DNA of 64,000 bases from Mycolicibacter algericus DSM 45454 (GCF_002086455.1 NZ_MVHC01000001.1:186001-250000); one strand, 5' to 3'; shown: positions 36,131 through 48,459, numbered from the stretch's first letter. A program made the numbers and translations. Notes: generated by a model not told the origin, from the letters alone.

Positions 36131-37276
36131 TCAGACGTCCAGTTCGCAGTCGCCGGCGGCCGTCGAGATGCACGTCTGGATGCGGGTGCCCGGCTCATGA
36201 TCGGCGCCGGTGCGCAGATCGCGGACCTGGCCGGCCGTCAACTCCACCACACAGGACTGGCAGATACCCATCCGGCAGCCGAACGGCATCTGCACCCCGA
36301 CGCTCTCACCGGCCTCGAGCAGCGTCGTCGCCGCATCCGTCACGACGCTCTTGCCGCTGGCGGCGAAGGTGACCGTACCGCCACCGTCGGCCACCGCGGT
36401 ACGCGCGAGGGTGAATCGCTCGATGTGCAGCCGGTCGGCGATCCCGGCGGCCGCCCAGATGCGCTCGGCGTCACCCAGCAGCGGCGCCGGCCCGCACGCC
36501 CAGGCCTGTCGGCCGCGCCAGTCGGGCACCTCGGCGTCCAGCGAGCCCGGGCCCGACAGGTCCAGCCGGCCTTCGGTGCGGGTGGCCCGCAACAGCAGCC
36601 GGTAGCCGGGATACTCACGCGCCAGGGCCGCCAACTCCTCGGCGAACAGCACGTCGTCGGCGGTGGGCGCCGAGTGCAGGTGCACCACGTCGGTGATGCC
36701 GTCCCGGCGGGCCAGGGTCCGCAGCATCGACATCACCGGGGTGATGCCGGACCCGGCGGTCAAGAACAGCACCGTGGCCGGCGGCGGATCCGGCAGCACG
36801 AACTCACCCTGGGGGGCGGCCAGCCGGACCACGGTGCCCGGGGCGACCCCGTCTACCAGGTGGCTGGACAGGAATCCCTCGGGCATCGCCTTGACGGTGA
36901 TCGCAATGGTGCGTGCCCCGGTCACGGGGCTGGAGGTCAGCGAGTAGGACCGCCAGCGCCAGCGGCCGTCGACCAGCAGGCCGATGCCGATGTACTGACC
37001 GGCGGTGTAGTCGAAGTGAAAACCCCAGCCCGGTTTGATGACCAGCGTCGCCGAATCGGCGGTCTCACGCCGCACCTCAAGCACCCGCCCGCGCAGCTCA
37101 CGGGCCGACCACAACGGGTTGGCCAGTCGCAGGTAGTCGTCCGGCAGCAGCGGGGTGGTGATGCGTGTGGCGATGCGGCGCAACGCGTTCCAACCCGGAT
37201 GGCGGTCGGCGCCGGCGACGGTCGGCCGTTTGGTGTCGCCGATGTTCGCGGTGACCGCGGAATGTTTCTTGCTCAC
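36131..37276 (-). CDS. Flavin/[2Fe-2S] oxidoreductase, electron donor to DesA3 (Rv3230c-like)
   Basis: This 381-residue three-part reductase has an N-terminal region of about 50 residues, then a ferredoxin-reductase FAD domain ([13 protein letters not shown]) and an NAD(P)H domain ([18 protein letters not shown]). The plant-type [2Fe-2S] domain has cysteines in [11 protein letters not shown] and IQTC. It passes NADPH electrons to the desaturase, as shown for the M. tuberculosis pair. GTG 37276 is chosen over an upstream ATG because a palindromic operator lies at 37284-37297, outside the gene on this reading. It is 85 bp upstream of desA3, which has its own operators. Confidence 0.93.
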   Translation of the reverse strand: MSKKHSAVTANIGDTKRPTVAGADRHPGWNALRRIATRITTPLLPDDYLRLANPLWSARELRGRVLEVRRETADSATLVIKPGWGFHFDYTAGQYIGIGLLVDGRWRWRSYSLTSSPVTGARTIAITVKAMPEGFLSSHLVDGVAPGTVVRLAAPQGEFVLPDPPPATVLFLTAGSGITPVMSMLRTLARRDGITDVVHLHSAPTADDVLFAEELAALAREYPGYRLLLRATRTEGRLDLSGPGSLDAEVPDWRGRQAWACGPAPLLGDAERIWAAAGIADRLHIERFTLARTAVADGGGTVTFAASGKSVVTDAATTLLEAGESVGVQMPFGCRMGICQSCVVELTAGQVRDLRTGADHEPGTRIQTCISTAAGDCELDV

Positions 37277-37283
37277 GATGAAC

Positions 37284-37297
37284 CTACGGTAGCGTAG
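37284..37297. promoter_or_regulatory. Operator CTACG-N4-CGTAG upstream of the reductase gene
   Basis: CTACGGTAGCGTAG is a perfect 5-bp-arm inverted repeat, identical in arms and spacing to the sites before desA3. It lies 8 bp before the GTG start, so a bound repressor would block transcription or initiation. Confidence 0.7.
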
Positions 37298-37313
37298 CTT
37301 CGCCCGGCCGACA

Positions 37314-37823
37314 TCAGAGCAGGTCAAGCAGGAACGGCAGCTCCTGGGTGGCGTACCAGGCCAGGTCGTGGTCCTGGGCGTCGCCGACGGTCAGCTCGGC
37401 GTCCTCGTCGCCGAGGTCGGCGTCATCGATCGCGGCCACCGCCGCGCGCACCGCCGGTTCGGCGGCCGCGTTGTCCACGTAAGCCGCGACGACGTCGCCG
37501 ATCTCAACCGGCCCGGCCAGCCGCACCACGGCGGCATCGAGATCAGGCCGCGCGGCTGCGCCGTCGACCTCGGCGACCAGCACCGCCCGGCGGGTGGGCA
37601 GCGTATCGCCGTCCGGGCCTGTGCCGGCGGCACCGAGCAGCCGCAGCGAGGCCAGCGCTGCCTCGGCGAGTGCCACCTCGGCCAGTTCCTCGTCGTCGCC
37701 GTGGGCGTAGGACTCCCGCAGCGCCGGGGTCACGGCGAACGCGGTCCCGCTGACTGCCTGCAGTGATCCGTCGGCGACCAGTTGGGCCAGCATGGCCAGC
37801 GTCGCCGGGATGTACACGCGCAT
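37314..37823 (-). CDS. Conserved hypothetical protein (Rv3231c-like)
   Basis: This 169-residue acidic protein starts [16 protein letters not shown] and ends [15 protein letters not shown], with strands such as [10 protein letters not shown] between. Length equals Rv3231c and gene order agrees. I chose ATG 37823 over the longer open frame because the upstream residues are a Pro/Arg-rich shadow reading. The protein is typical of actinobacteria and its function is unknown. It is followed by the reductase and preceded, 88 bp away, by ppk2, all on the minus strand. Confidence 0.85.
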   Translation of the reverse strand: MRVYIPATLAMLAQLVADGSLQAVSGTAFAVTPALRESYAHGDDEELAEVALAEAALASLRLLGAAGTGPDGDTLPTRRAVLVAEVDGAAARPDLDAAVVRLAGPVEIGDVVAAYVDNAAAEPAVRAAVAAIDDADLGDEDAELTVGDAQDHDLAWYATQELPFLLDLL

Positions 37824-37911
37824 GAGCCCAGACCTTAGCGGTGATCGCGAGCGCGGCGAAGCCGGGCGAAGCGGGTCGCCGCCATCAAACACAGCGGCCC
37901 GGCCGGGCCGG

Positions 37912-38727
37912 TCATGCCTCGCCCGCCAGCGTCGCCGCGTAGTCCTCGACGTAGCGGTAGTTTCCCCGGTCGGGGCGCTGGTAACCATCGCCCGCCGCGG
38001 GCCGGTCCGGCAGTTCCACCTGTGGCAGCGCCACCTCGCGGTAGGGAATCGTCGACAGCAGGTGCGCCATCATGTTCAGCCGCGCGTGCTTCTTGATCTC
38101 GGACTCGACGACATACCAGGGGCTTGCCGGGACATCGGTGTGCGCCATCATCTCGTCACGGGCCCGCGAGTAGTCATCCCAGCGATTCACCGACTCGAGG
38201 TCCATCGGCGACAGCTTCCACTGCTTCAGCCGATCGTTGCGCCGGTTGCGAAACCGGCGCAGCTGTTCCTCCTGGGAGACCGAGAACCAGTACTTGCGCA
38301 ACAGGATCCCGTCGTCGATCAGCAGTTGCTCGAACACCGGTGCCTGCTCGAGGAAGCGCGCATGCTCGTCGGCCGTGCAGAACCCCATCACCTTCTCCAC
38401 GCCGGCGCGGTTGTACCAGGACCGGTCGAAGAGGGTGATCTCGCCGCGGGCCGGCAGCGCGGCGACATAACGCTGGAAGTACCACTGCCCGCGTTCACGT
38501 TCGGTGGGCGCCGGCAGGGCCGCCACGTGGACCACACGCGGGTTGAGGCTCTCGGTGATCCGCTTGATGACACCGCCTTTGCCGGCCGCGTCGCGGCCTT
38601 CGAAGATCACCACGACTCGGGCGCCGGAGCGCCGCACCCATTCTTGGAGTTTCACGAATTCGGTTTGTAAACGCAGCAATTCGGCCTGGTACACATCGTC
38701 GGCGATCCGGGCCTGCGCACCGCTCAT
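37912..38727 (-). CDS. ppk2: Polyphosphate kinase 2
   Basis: This 271-residue PPK2-family kinase uses polyphosphate to phosphorylate GDP or ADP. It shows Walker A FEGRDAAGKGGVIKR (near residues 43-57), the lid basic residues, and Walker B LFDRSWYNRAGVE. The one-domain architecture matches Rv3232c (295 aa), with a shorter N-terminus here. Its ATG overlaps the stop of the upstream WS/DGAT gene by 4 nt, an operon arrangement shared with M. tuberculosis. Confidence 0.93.
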   Translation of the reverse strand: MSGAQARIADDVYQAELLRLQTEFVKLQEWVRRSGARVVVIFEGRDAAGKGGVIKRITESLNPRVVHVAALPAPTERERGQWYFQRYVAALPARGEITLFDRSWYNRAGVEKVMGFCTADEHARFLEQAPVFEQLLIDDGILLRKYWFSVSQEEQLRRFRNRRNDRLKQWKLSPMDLESVNRWDDYSRARDEMMAHTDVPASPWYVVESEIKKHARLNMMAHLLSTIPYREVALPQVELPDRPAAGDGYQRPDRGNYRYVEDYAATLAGEA

Positions 38728-40118
38728 GTGGCCGCCTCCAGCAGTTCGGCCAGCGCCTCGTCCAACAGTGCCGAGACCAGGCCGACGTCGCTCATCGACT
38801 TGCGGTCGGCGTTGACCCCGTAGTACAGCGTGCCGTTGTAGGACGTGACCCCGATGGTGAACGCCTTGTTGGGCAGCAGCGGGGGCACGCTGTAGGTCTC
38901 GAGCAGTTTGGCGCCGCAGACGTACAGCTGCCGCTGCGCGCCGGGCGCATTGGTGATCAACAGGTTGAACACCCGCCCGGAGAACCCGGCGAACGCGGTG
39001 GCGACCCGAACGCCCATCGCATGCAGCGTCGGCGGCGCGAAGCCCGACACCGTCAGAATGGTGCGGGCGTCCACCAGGCCGGTCGGCGTTGGGTGCGACT
39101 CGGTGGCGTAGGCGATCTGGGACAGTCGCACCACCGGATTGGGTTCTCCGACCGGCAGATCCACCAGGAACGGGGTGACCGCACCGATTGGCTGACCGGC
39201 GGTGTCGTACTCATGGTCGGGATACACCGACAGCGGCGCCATCGCCCGCACCGTCCGCGTCGAGGACACCGGCTCGCCGCGGGACAGCAGCCAGTTGCGC
39301 AGTGCCCCGGTGATCACGGCGAGCACGACGTCATTGATCGCGCAGCCGTAGCGGGCGCGTACCGTGCGGTAGTCCTCCAGCGCCCCGTGCGCCACCGTGA
39401 AGAGGCGGTTCTGCGACACCTGGGTGTTGAGCGGGGTGTGCGGCGCGGTGCCGCGCACCAGCGCCCGGGCGGTGTCGAATGCCTTGCGCCCCACCCAGGT
39501 CAGCGGGTCGCTGAACGTCGATCCGACCGCTTGCAGCTGGGCTCGAGGTGCCGCCACCCAGTCCCCGACCGCCCCCAGCACCAGTTCGACGGCGCCGGGC
39601 TCGCGCCGCGGAACCCAGATGTCCTCGTCGAACGGCGGCGGGCGCTGCGTCCGGTCCACCAGGACATGCCCGAGCGCCGGCGCCGCCATTCCGTTGACCA
39701 GCGCCTGATGCGACTTGATGTAGACCGCGATCCGGTTGTCGGCCAGCCCCTCGATCAGGTACAGCTCCCACAGCGGCCGGTGGCGATCCAGCGGCTGCTG
39801 CCCGAGATGGGCGATCAGCTCGTGCAGCTGGCGGTCGCTGCCCGGCGAGGGCACCGCCAGATGGCGTACGTGATAGGTGATGTCGAACTCGTGGTCGTCG
39901 ACCCACACCGGCCGGGCCAGGCTCATCGTGACTTCGCGGATCTTCTGCCGGTAATACGGGATCTGCGGCAGCCGTTGCTCGACGGTGGCCAGCAGCTGCT
40001 CGTAGCTCAATCCGCCGCGCGGCCGGCGCAGGATGAACAGCGATTGCACGTACATCGGCGTGGTGGTGTTCTCCAGCCGGTAGAAGGCCGCGTCCGTCGC
40101 CGACAGCCGGTTCACCAT
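38724..40118 (-). CDS. tgs3: WS/DGAT-family O-acyltransferase (tgs3-like, full length)
   Basis: This 464-residue protein of the wax ester synthase/diacylglycerol acyltransferase family begins MVNRLSATDAAFYRLEN and ends with the NLLITNAPGAQ and TSYNGTLYYGVNADR blocks. The catalytic motif HHxxxDG is replaced by SHQALVNG, lacking the second His and the Asp, so activity is uncertain. In M. tuberculosis H37Rv the corresponding region is split into Rv3233c and Rv3234c (tgs3); here it is one intact frame. ATG 40118 is chosen since homology begins there. It is upstream of and coupled to ppk2. Confidence 0.88.
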   Translation of the reverse strand: MVNRLSATDAAFYRLENTTTPMYVQSLFILRRPRGGLSYEQLLATVEQRLPQIPYYRQKIREVTMSLARPVWVDDHEFDITYHVRHLAVPSPGSDRQLHELIAHLGQQPLDRHRPLWELYLIEGLADNRIAVYIKSHQALVNGMAAPALGHVLVDRTQRPPPFDEDIWVPRREPGAVELVLGAVGDWVAAPRAQLQAVGSTFSDPLTWVGRKAFDTARALVRGTAPHTPLNTQVSQNRLFTVAHGALEDYRTVRARYGCAINDVVLAVITGALRNWLLSRGEPVSSTRTVRAMAPLSVYPDHEYDTAGQPIGAVTPFLVDLPVGEPNPVVRLSQIAYATESHPTPTGLVDARTILTVSGFAPPTLHAMGVRVATAFAGFSGRVFNLLITNAPGAQRQLYVCGAKLLETYSVPPLLPNKAFTIGVTSYNGTLYYGVNADRKSMSDVGLVSALLDEALAELLEAAT

Positions 40119-40258
40119 CGCCGCCCGCCCTCCCTGCTGACTCGATTCGGCCTGGCGCGCGACACCCACCGGAACCAGAACCGGAGAAACACTGCCGCTC
40201 ACGGTAGCCCGCCGCCGCAGCGCGGCGTACCCGGATACGGCCGCGCCGTGATTGTGCG

Positions 40259-40855
40259 ATGATCGCCACACATCCTGCCACTCTCCAGCAGGGCCATCCG
40301 TCGGATCGACCGTGGAGAGCTGCCGTGACCGTGGACCCCTCCCCGCCCGTAGGCTCGACCGTCGCCCCGGTGATCGACTACGAGCCACCGGCCCGGGCGG
40401 CGACGCCGTGCCGGCCGGCACAACAGTCACCACCGCCCGGGCCCCGGCGCGGACGGGGTCAGCCCCCCGGAGTTCGGCAGGACCGGCCCCCGCGTCACCG
40501 GCTGCCGCCACCGTTGCAGTCGGCCGTGGTGTTCGCCGACGCCGCGCTGCGCCGGGTGCTGGAGGTCATCGATGGTCGCCGTTCAGCGGCGCATATGTAT
40601 CCACTGCTCGCCGCCGGACTCGCCGAGTCGGTGCTGTCGGCGCGCGCAGCGGCGGCGGTCCGTGGCGGGCCGGCGACACTGCAGCGGGTGCGCGCGCGAC
40701 CGGCCGGATCAGCCGAACCGGCCACGGCCGTCGAGGCGTTCGGCACCTACCGGCGCGGCCGGCGCACCCACGCGCTGGCCTGCCGTATCGAGCGGGTGGC
40801 CGCAACCGGACCCGAAAGCACGGCATGGCAGATCGTCGCCCTGCACATCGGCTGA
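40259..40855 (+). CDS. Rv3235-family protein
   Basis: This 198-residue protein has a Pro/Arg/Ala-rich, probably disordered N-terminal 90 residues and a folded C-terminal domain of about 105 residues (AALRRVLEVIDGRRSAAHMYPLLAAGL, TLQRVRARPAG, VEAFGTYRRGRRTHALACRIE). It corresponds to the actinobacterial Rv3235 family, commonly next to secA. The start could instead be GTG 40325. It is convergent with secA1. The M. tuberculosis genes Rv3236c-Rv3239c (transporters) that would lie here are absent. Confidence 0.78.
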   Translation: MIATHPATLQQGHPSDRPWRAAVTVDPSPPVGSTVAPVIDYEPPARAATPCRPAQQSPPPGPRRGRGQPPGVRQDRPPRHRLPPPLQSAVVFADAALRRVLEVIDGRRSAAHMYPLLAAGLAESVLSARAAAAVRGGPATLQRVRARPAGSAEPATAVEAFGTYRRGRRTHALACRIERVAATGPESTAWQIVALHIG

Positions 40856-40868
40856 GCGGTCCTTCGGG

Positions 40869-43655
<2,787 letters not shown>

Positions 43656-43785
43656 GGCTGGTCCCCTACTCAGTCTTCGTCTATTACGAGCGTCACCCAT
43701 GGTAGGTGACGCCGCTGCGCAGCCCGGTTTTGCCGCGGCCGAGCAGTGTCGGGACGGCTTCTCCGCGGCGCCGGTCCGGGCGGCG

Positions 43786-44487
43786 TCAGACCAATCGGAT
43801 CAGGCCGTAGTCGTAGGCGTGGCGGCGGTAGACCACCGACGGCTGGTCGGTCTCCTTGTCGTGGAACAGGAAGAAGTCGTGGCCGACCAGTTCCATCTCA
43901 TACAGCGCGTCGTCGACCGACATCGGCGTGGCGGTGTGCTCCTTGGTGCGCACGATCCGGCCCGGCTCGTGAGCGTGCGCGGGCGCGTGCGCGGAGCCGT
44001 CCCGGTCCGGTTCGGCGGTGCCGTCCCGGTTGAACGCCGTGGCCAGGAACTCCGGGTCCAGCGTCGTCGCCCCGGTCGCCTCGGCCACCGACAACGGCGT
44101 CTTGTCGCCATAGGAGACGTTGCGGCGGTCCTTGTGGCGGCGAAGCCGGCCCTCCAGTCGGTCGATCGCGGCCTCGAACGCGGCGTAGAAGCTGTCGGCG
44201 CGGGCCTCGCCACGGATCACCGGCCCGCGACCGTGCGCGGTGATGTCGATCTGCTGGCAGGACTTTCGCTGCCGGCGGTTGTTGGCGTGTTTGAGCTCAA
44301 CGTCGAACAGTCGGATGGAGCGGTCCAGCCGCTCCAGCCGGGCCAGTTTCTGCGCGACATAGACCCGGAAGTGGTCCGGTATCTCCACGTTGCGGCCCTT
44401 GACCACGATCTCCGCGCCGGTCGACTGCTCCGGGCTGTCATCGACGTCGACCTGCGTACGGCTGGTTTCCACGAATTGACTTGCCAT
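43786..44487 (-). CDS. hpf: Ribosome hibernation promoting factor, long form
   Basis: This 233-residue long HPF has an N-terminal ribosome-binding domain ([22 protein letters not shown] to about residue 125, with [16 protein letters not shown]), an acidic linker, and the C-terminal dimerisation domain ([35 protein letters not shown]). It stabilises idle ribosomes in stationary phase or hypoxia. ATG 44487 is preceded at 8 nt by the purine-rich AAAAGAG. A GTG 9 bases upstream is an alternative. It corresponds to Rv3241c. Confidence 0.93.
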   Translation of the reverse strand: MASQFVETSRTQVDVDDSPEQSTGAEIVVKGRNVEIPDHFRVYVAQKLARLERLDRSIRLFDVELKHANNRRQRKSCQQIDITAHGRGPVIRGEARADSFYAAFEAAIDRLEGRLRRHKDRRNVSYGDKTPLSVAEATGATTLDPEFLATAFNRDGTAEPDRDGSAHAPAHAHEPGRIVRTKEHTATPMSVDDALYEMELVGHDFFLFHDKETDQPSVVYRRHAYDYGLIRLV

Positions 44488-44632
44488 GCTCGACACTCTT
44501 TTCTCGTCGTCTCGACCACGTACTGCTGCGCCTCTACGGTCCAGCGAACCCCTTGATGACGACCGTAGCCATGCCGCCGGATACGTGCCACCGGTTTGAC
44601 TGACCCGTTGCCGGTTGGTTGCCGCAGCGGCA

Positions 44633-45274
44633 TCAGGCGGCCGCGATCACCAGCGCGGCGATCACCCGAACGCCGCCGGCGCGCAGCACCCGCACCGACT
44701 CGGCCAGGGTGGCGCCGGTGGTGACGACGTCGTCGACGATCACGACGTCACCGCCGGCGGTGGACAGCCGACGGCGGTTCAGCAGCACTCGGCCGGCGAT
44801 GTTGCGTTCCCGGGCGCCACTGCCCAGCCCGACCGAGTCGCGGGTCAGCGCCCGCATCCGCAGCGCTGGCACCACCGTCATGCCGGGTTGTCGCGCCGTG
44901 GCCGCGGCCGCCACCCGCCCGATCGGGTCACCGCCGCGGCGGCGGGCGGCGCTGCGCCGGGTGGGTGCGGGAATCAGCGTCAGCGGCAGGTCGACCATCC
45001 GCCAGCACAGCAGTCGGTGCAGCGCCTCGGCCAGCGTCGATGCCAACGGTGTGATCAGGTCGGTGCGCCCGTGCTCCTTCAGCGCGACGATCGCCGCCCG
45101 GCGGGCTCCGGCATAGCGGCCCAGCGCGAACACCGGCACCTGCGGGTCCAGCCGCGGACTCACCAGCCGCGGCTCGTCCGGCCCGATGGCCAGCTGCGCC
45201 GCGCAACCGGGACACCATCGGGTCGCCGGGGCGCCGCAGCCACCACACTGCCGGGGCAGCACGAGGTCGAGCAC
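44633..45274 (-). CDS. ComF-family phosphoribosyltransferase-like protein
   Basis: This 213-residue protein has an N-terminal zinc ribbon with two CxxC pairs (CGGCGAPATRWCPGC) and a type I phosphoribosyltransferase domain with the PRPP-binding motif VVIVDDVVTTGAT. ComF in transformable bacteria is linked to DNA uptake; in mycobacteria the role is unknown. The frame opens at TTG 45304, with GTG at 45298 and 45274. I prefer 45274, which starts LDLVLPRQCGGC and gives the length of Rv3242c. It is divergent from norB across about 180 bp. Confidence 0.82.
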   Translation of the reverse strand: MLDLVLPRQCGGCGAPATRWCPGCAAQLAIGPDEPRLVSPRLDPQVPVFALGRYAGARRAAIVALKEHGRTDLITPLASTLAEALHRLLCWRMVDLPLTLIPAPTRRSAARRRGGDPIGRVAAAATARQPGMTVVPALRMRALTRDSVGLGSGARERNIAGRVLLNRRRLSTAGGDVVIVDDVVTTGATLAESVRVLRAGGVRVIAALVIAAA

Positions 45275-45362
45275 AACGGTGAAACTGCCATCGCCCACCG
45301 ACAACCGGGCCTGCGCCGAGGCCCTACTACGTGATGTCGGATTTCGGAGTCAAGGGGCCTTG

Positions 45363-45380
45363 GTCAGCAACAATGCTGAC
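45363..45380. promoter_or_regulatory. Inverted repeat in the comF-norB divergent region
   Basis: GTCAGCA-ACAA-TGCTGAC is a perfect 7-bp inverted repeat with a 4-bp spacer. It lies about 90 bp before the chosen norB start and about 90 bp before comF. It could be an operator for an NO- or redox-responsive repressor. No run of T follows, so it is unlikely to be a terminator. Confidence 0.5.
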
Positions 45381-45454
45381 GCCGGACCCCAATTCCGTGA
45401 GGTCCCTAACAGATTCACGAATTTTCCAACTCGATGCTGTTAGCGTCCCCGTCC

Positions 45455-47797
45455 ATGACCTCCGAAGCGACACAGATGGGCACGCCGACCAGCGACTCCG
45501 GCCGCGCCGAAGCATTGGTGGGCAAAGGCTGGGCCCAGGGCGTGGCCCTGGTGATGATCTTCGGATTCCTGGTGATGGGAATCCTGGCGTACCGCACCTA
45601 CACCGCATCGATGCCGATGCCGGACAAGGTCATCACCGAGACCGGCGAGCAGCTGTTCACCGGCGACGACATCACCCGCGGCCAGACGCTGTTCCAGGCC
45701 CGCGGACTGATGCAGTACGGCTCGATCCTCGGCCACGGCGCCTACCTCGGCCCGGATTACACCGCCGAATACCTGCGGTTGGCCACCGACAACGTGGCCG
45801 GCCAGTTCGAAGCACAGGGCGTGGTCAACCCGCACCAGGAAGTGGTCGCGGAGTTCCGGACCAACCGCTACAACGCCGACACTTCCACGCTGGTCTTCAC
45901 CGACAAACAGGCCCGCGCGTTCGACGACATCGCGCGCCACTACGCCGAGTACTTCGGTGAGTCCACCACCAAATACGGCCTGCTGCCGGACATGATCACC
46001 GACCCGGGCGAGATCCGCGACCTGACCGCTTTCTTCGCCTGGACCGCCTGGGCGGCGGCGGCCGAGCGGCCCGGCCACAGCTACAGCTACACCAACAACT
46101 GGCCCTCGGAGCCCCGCGTCGACAACGGCCCCACCGGATCGGTCGTGGTGTGGTCAGTGCTGTCGCTGATCGCGCTGCTCGGCGGGATCGGGATCATGTT
46201 CACCATCTACGGCCGGTGGAGCCAGAACATCGGCTGGCACGGCGCCGAGACGACCAAGCTCAAGTTCCGCCAGCCGGGCGAGGTACCGCTGACCCGCTCG
46301 CAGCGCGCCGCGATCTGGATCTTCGCCGTGGTCGCGGTGCTGTTCTTGATCCAAACGCTGCTGGGCGGCGCCGTCGAGCACTACCGCGCGGACCTGGCGG
46401 AGTTCTACGGCATCGACCTGGCCAAGCTGCTGCCCTACAACCTGGCCCGCACCTGGCACCTGCAGTTGTCGCTGTTCTGGACCGCGGCGGCGTTCCTGGC
46501 CGGCGGGATCTTCCTGGTGCCGTTCATCACCCGCCGCGAACCCACCAAGCAGTCGTGGCTGGTCTACGGGCTGCTCGGTGCGCTAGCGATCGTGGTCTTC
46601 GGATCCATGGCATTCGAGGCGCTGTCGATCTTCGGGATGATCGAGCCCGGCACCGCCCTCTCCCAGCAGTGGGAGTTCCTGGACCTGCCGCGGGTGTTCC
46701 AGGTGCTGCTGATCATCGGCCTGTTCTTGTGGATCTTCATCATCTGGCGCGGCATGCGCGCCAAGCTGGCGTCCACCTCGAAGCTCAATCTGCCCTGGGT
46801 GTTCTTCTTCACCGGCCTGACCATCCCGGCGTTCTACGCGGTCAGCCTGCTCGCCGGCAGCGAAACACACTTCTCGGTCGCCGACTTCTGGCGGTTCTGG
46901 ATGGTGCACCTGTGGGTGGAGGACTTCCTGGAGCTGTTCACCACGGCGATGGTGGCGTATCTGTTCGTGCAGCTCGGGGTGGTGCGCGAGCGCGTCGCGC
47001 TGCTGGTGATCTTCCTCGACATCATCTTGTACTCCGCCGGCGGTGTGATCGGCACCATGCACCACCTGTACTTCTCCGGCACCCCGGTGGAGCACATGGC
47101 GCTGGGCGCGTTCTTCTCGGCCGCCGAGGTCATCCCGCTGACCTTCCTGACCGTGGAGGCGTGGGCGTTCCTGCAGCTGGGCGCTCGCCAGGAGGCCGGC
47201 GGCGAGCACAACTTCCCGGCTCGCTGGGCGGTGATGTTCCTGGTCGCGGTCGGGTTCTGGAACTTCCTGGGGGCGGGCATCTTCGGCTTCCTGATCAACC
47301 TCCCGGTGGTGTCCTACTACGAGATCGGCACTGCGCTGACCGCCAACCATGCGCACGCGGCGATGTTCGGGGTCTACGGCATGCTCGCGGTGGCGCTGGC
47401 GATGTTCGCCTTCCGCTATGTGATCCCGGCGGACAAGTGGCCCAACAAGCTGGCCCGGCTCTCGTTCTGGAGCATGAACATCGGACTGGCCTGGATGGTG
47501 TTCGTCACGCTGCTGCCGCTGGGTGTGCTGCAGCTGTTCCACTCGGTCAACGCCGGCTACTTCGAGGCGCGGTCGCTGGGCTACATCACCCAGCCGGGCA
47601 ACGCCCTGTTGGAGTGGATGCGGCTGCCCGGTGACCTGATCGTCATCGTCGGCGGCGTGCTGCCGTTCTGCTGGATCGCCTGGATCGCGTTGCGCAACTT
47701 CCGTTCCGGTGAGACGGTCGACGAGTTGCCGGAGCACCCGCTCTACGCCACGGTGACCGTCGGCGCGGATGCTGAAGCTTCCGAAACGGAGAGCTGA
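45455..47797 (+). CDS. norB: Quinol-dependent nitric oxide reductase (qNOR), NorB/NorZ type
   Basis: This protein of about 780 residues fuses an N-terminal cytochrome c-like extracytoplasmic domain without haem c ligands (between the first helix and about residue 230) to a 12-helix haem-copper oxidase-type core. Core histidines lie in LARTWHLQLSLFW, FWMVHLWVEDFLELF, VIGTMHHLYFSG and TANHAHAAMFGVYG; Glu in WVEDF fits the Fe_B-site acid of NO reductases. It reduces 2 NO to N2O using quinol. ATG 45434 is an alternative start; no Shine-Dalgarno is evident for either, and a leaderless transcript is possible. First gene of a three-gene operon. Confidence 0.93.
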   Translation: MTSEATQMGTPTSDSGRAEALVGKGWAQGVALVMIFGFLVMGILAYRTYTASMPMPDKVITETGEQLFTGDDITRGQTLFQARGLMQYGSILGHGAYLGPDYTAEYLRLATDNVAGQFEAQGVVNPHQEVVAEFRTNRYNADTSTLVFTDKQARAFDDIARHYAEYFGESTTKYGLLPDMITDPGEIRDLTAFFAWTAWAAAAERPGHSYSYTNNWPSEPRVDNGPTGSVVVWSVLSLIALLGGIGIMFTIYGRWSQNIGWHGAETTKLKFRQPGEVPLTRSQRAAIWIFAVVAVLFLIQTLLGGAVEHYRADLAEFYGIDLAKLLPYNLARTWHLQLSLFWTAAAFLAGGIFLVPFITRREPTKQSWLVYGLLGALAIVVFGSMAFEALSIFGMIEPGTALSQQWEFLDLPRVFQVLLIIGLFLWIFIIWRGMRAKLASTSKLNLPWVFFFTGLTIPAFYAVSLLAGSETHFSVADFWRFWMVHLWVEDFLELFTTAMVAYLFVQLGVVRERVALLVIFLDIILYSAGGVIGTMHHLYFSGTPVEHMALGAFFSAAEVIPLTFLTVEAWAFLQLGARQEAGGEHNFPARWAVMFLVAVGFWNFLGAGIFGFLINLPVVSYYEIGTALTANHAHAAMFGVYGMLAVALAMFAFRYVIPADKWPNKLARLSFWSMNIGLAWMVFVTLLPLGVLQLFHSVNAGYFEARSLGYITQPGNALLEWMRLPGDLIVIVGGVLPFCWIAWIALRNFRSGETVDELPEHPLYATVTVGADAEASETES

Positions 47798-47802
47798 CGA
47801 CG

Positions 47803-48459
47803 ATGACGATGCCGGGAGCGTGGGTGTGGCTGATGTCCGGCTACGCCCTGCTCCTGCTCGTCTTCGCGTGGGGCTTCGACGCCATGGCCAGGCGGACCTC
47901 CGACCGCGCTGCCCAGTGGCGCACCGGCAAGTTCGCCTACCACGACGATCACGACGCCTGGAAGTGCCCGGAGGACCAGTGGCTCTGGCCGTCGTCGTTC
48001 GACCCCGACAACCGGGTGATGCGCTATCGGGCGACGCCGTCGATCTGCAACGCCTGCCCGGTCAAGGACACCTGCACCACGTCGAACCACGGCCGGGAGA
48101 TCACCCGGCCGGTGGACCCGTGGCCGCATTCGGAGGCGGGCCGGTTCCATCGGGGCATCGCCTGTGCGGTAGCGGGATTCGGGGTGGTCATGCCGCTGGC
48201 GACGCTGATCGCCAACCACCGGCCCGGCGACGTACTGGTGCTGGGTGCGACGATCCTGATCGTGCTGGCCGGTGGTGCCCCACTGGTGCGCCATCTGTGG
48301 AACACTCCGTCGAACGCCCCCGCTGAGAGACTGGACCGGGCCGGCGGGCAAGCGCAGGTCGAGCAGGTCGAAGCGGCCATCGACCGGTACTCCACCCGGT
48401 GGGGCGGTTTCTCGGACAGTTCTTCGACGACCAGGACCAGGAAGGCAGCACGCAAGTGA
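47803..48459 (+). CDS. Membrane protein with Cys-rich segment, norB operon
   Basis: This 218-residue protein has an N-terminal helix (WVWLMSGYALLLLVFAWGF), then a hydrophilic stretch with CPEDQWLWP and SICNACPVKDTC (four cysteines, C-x2-C-x5-C spacing in the second). Two more helices follow (about residues 122-165), then a charged tail. The cysteine spacing suggests a metal or iron-sulfur site facing the redox partner. It starts 5 nt after norB and overlaps the SPFH gene, so it is probably an assembly factor or electron-transfer partner of the NO reductase. I do not recognise a named family. Confidence 0.7.
   Translation: MTMPGAWVWLMSGYALLLLVFAWGFDAMARRTSDRAAQWRTGKFAYHDDHDAWKCPEDQWLWPSSFDPDNRVMRYRATPSICNACPVKDTCTTSNHGREITRPVDPWPHSEAGRFHRGIACAVAGFGVVMPLATLIANHRPGDVLVLGATILIVLAGGAPLVRHLWNTPSNAPAERLDRAGGQAQVEQVEAAIDRYSTRWGGFSDSSSTTRTRKAARK

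Noticed and set aside
38660..38680. Additional GTTTAC/GTAAAC operator
   Set aside because: Only one half-site (GTAAAC) is present, inside ppk2.
45390..45412. DosR box before norB
   Set aside because: Only the right half-site (GTCCCTAA) matches; the left half is random. It is too weak to report as a site.
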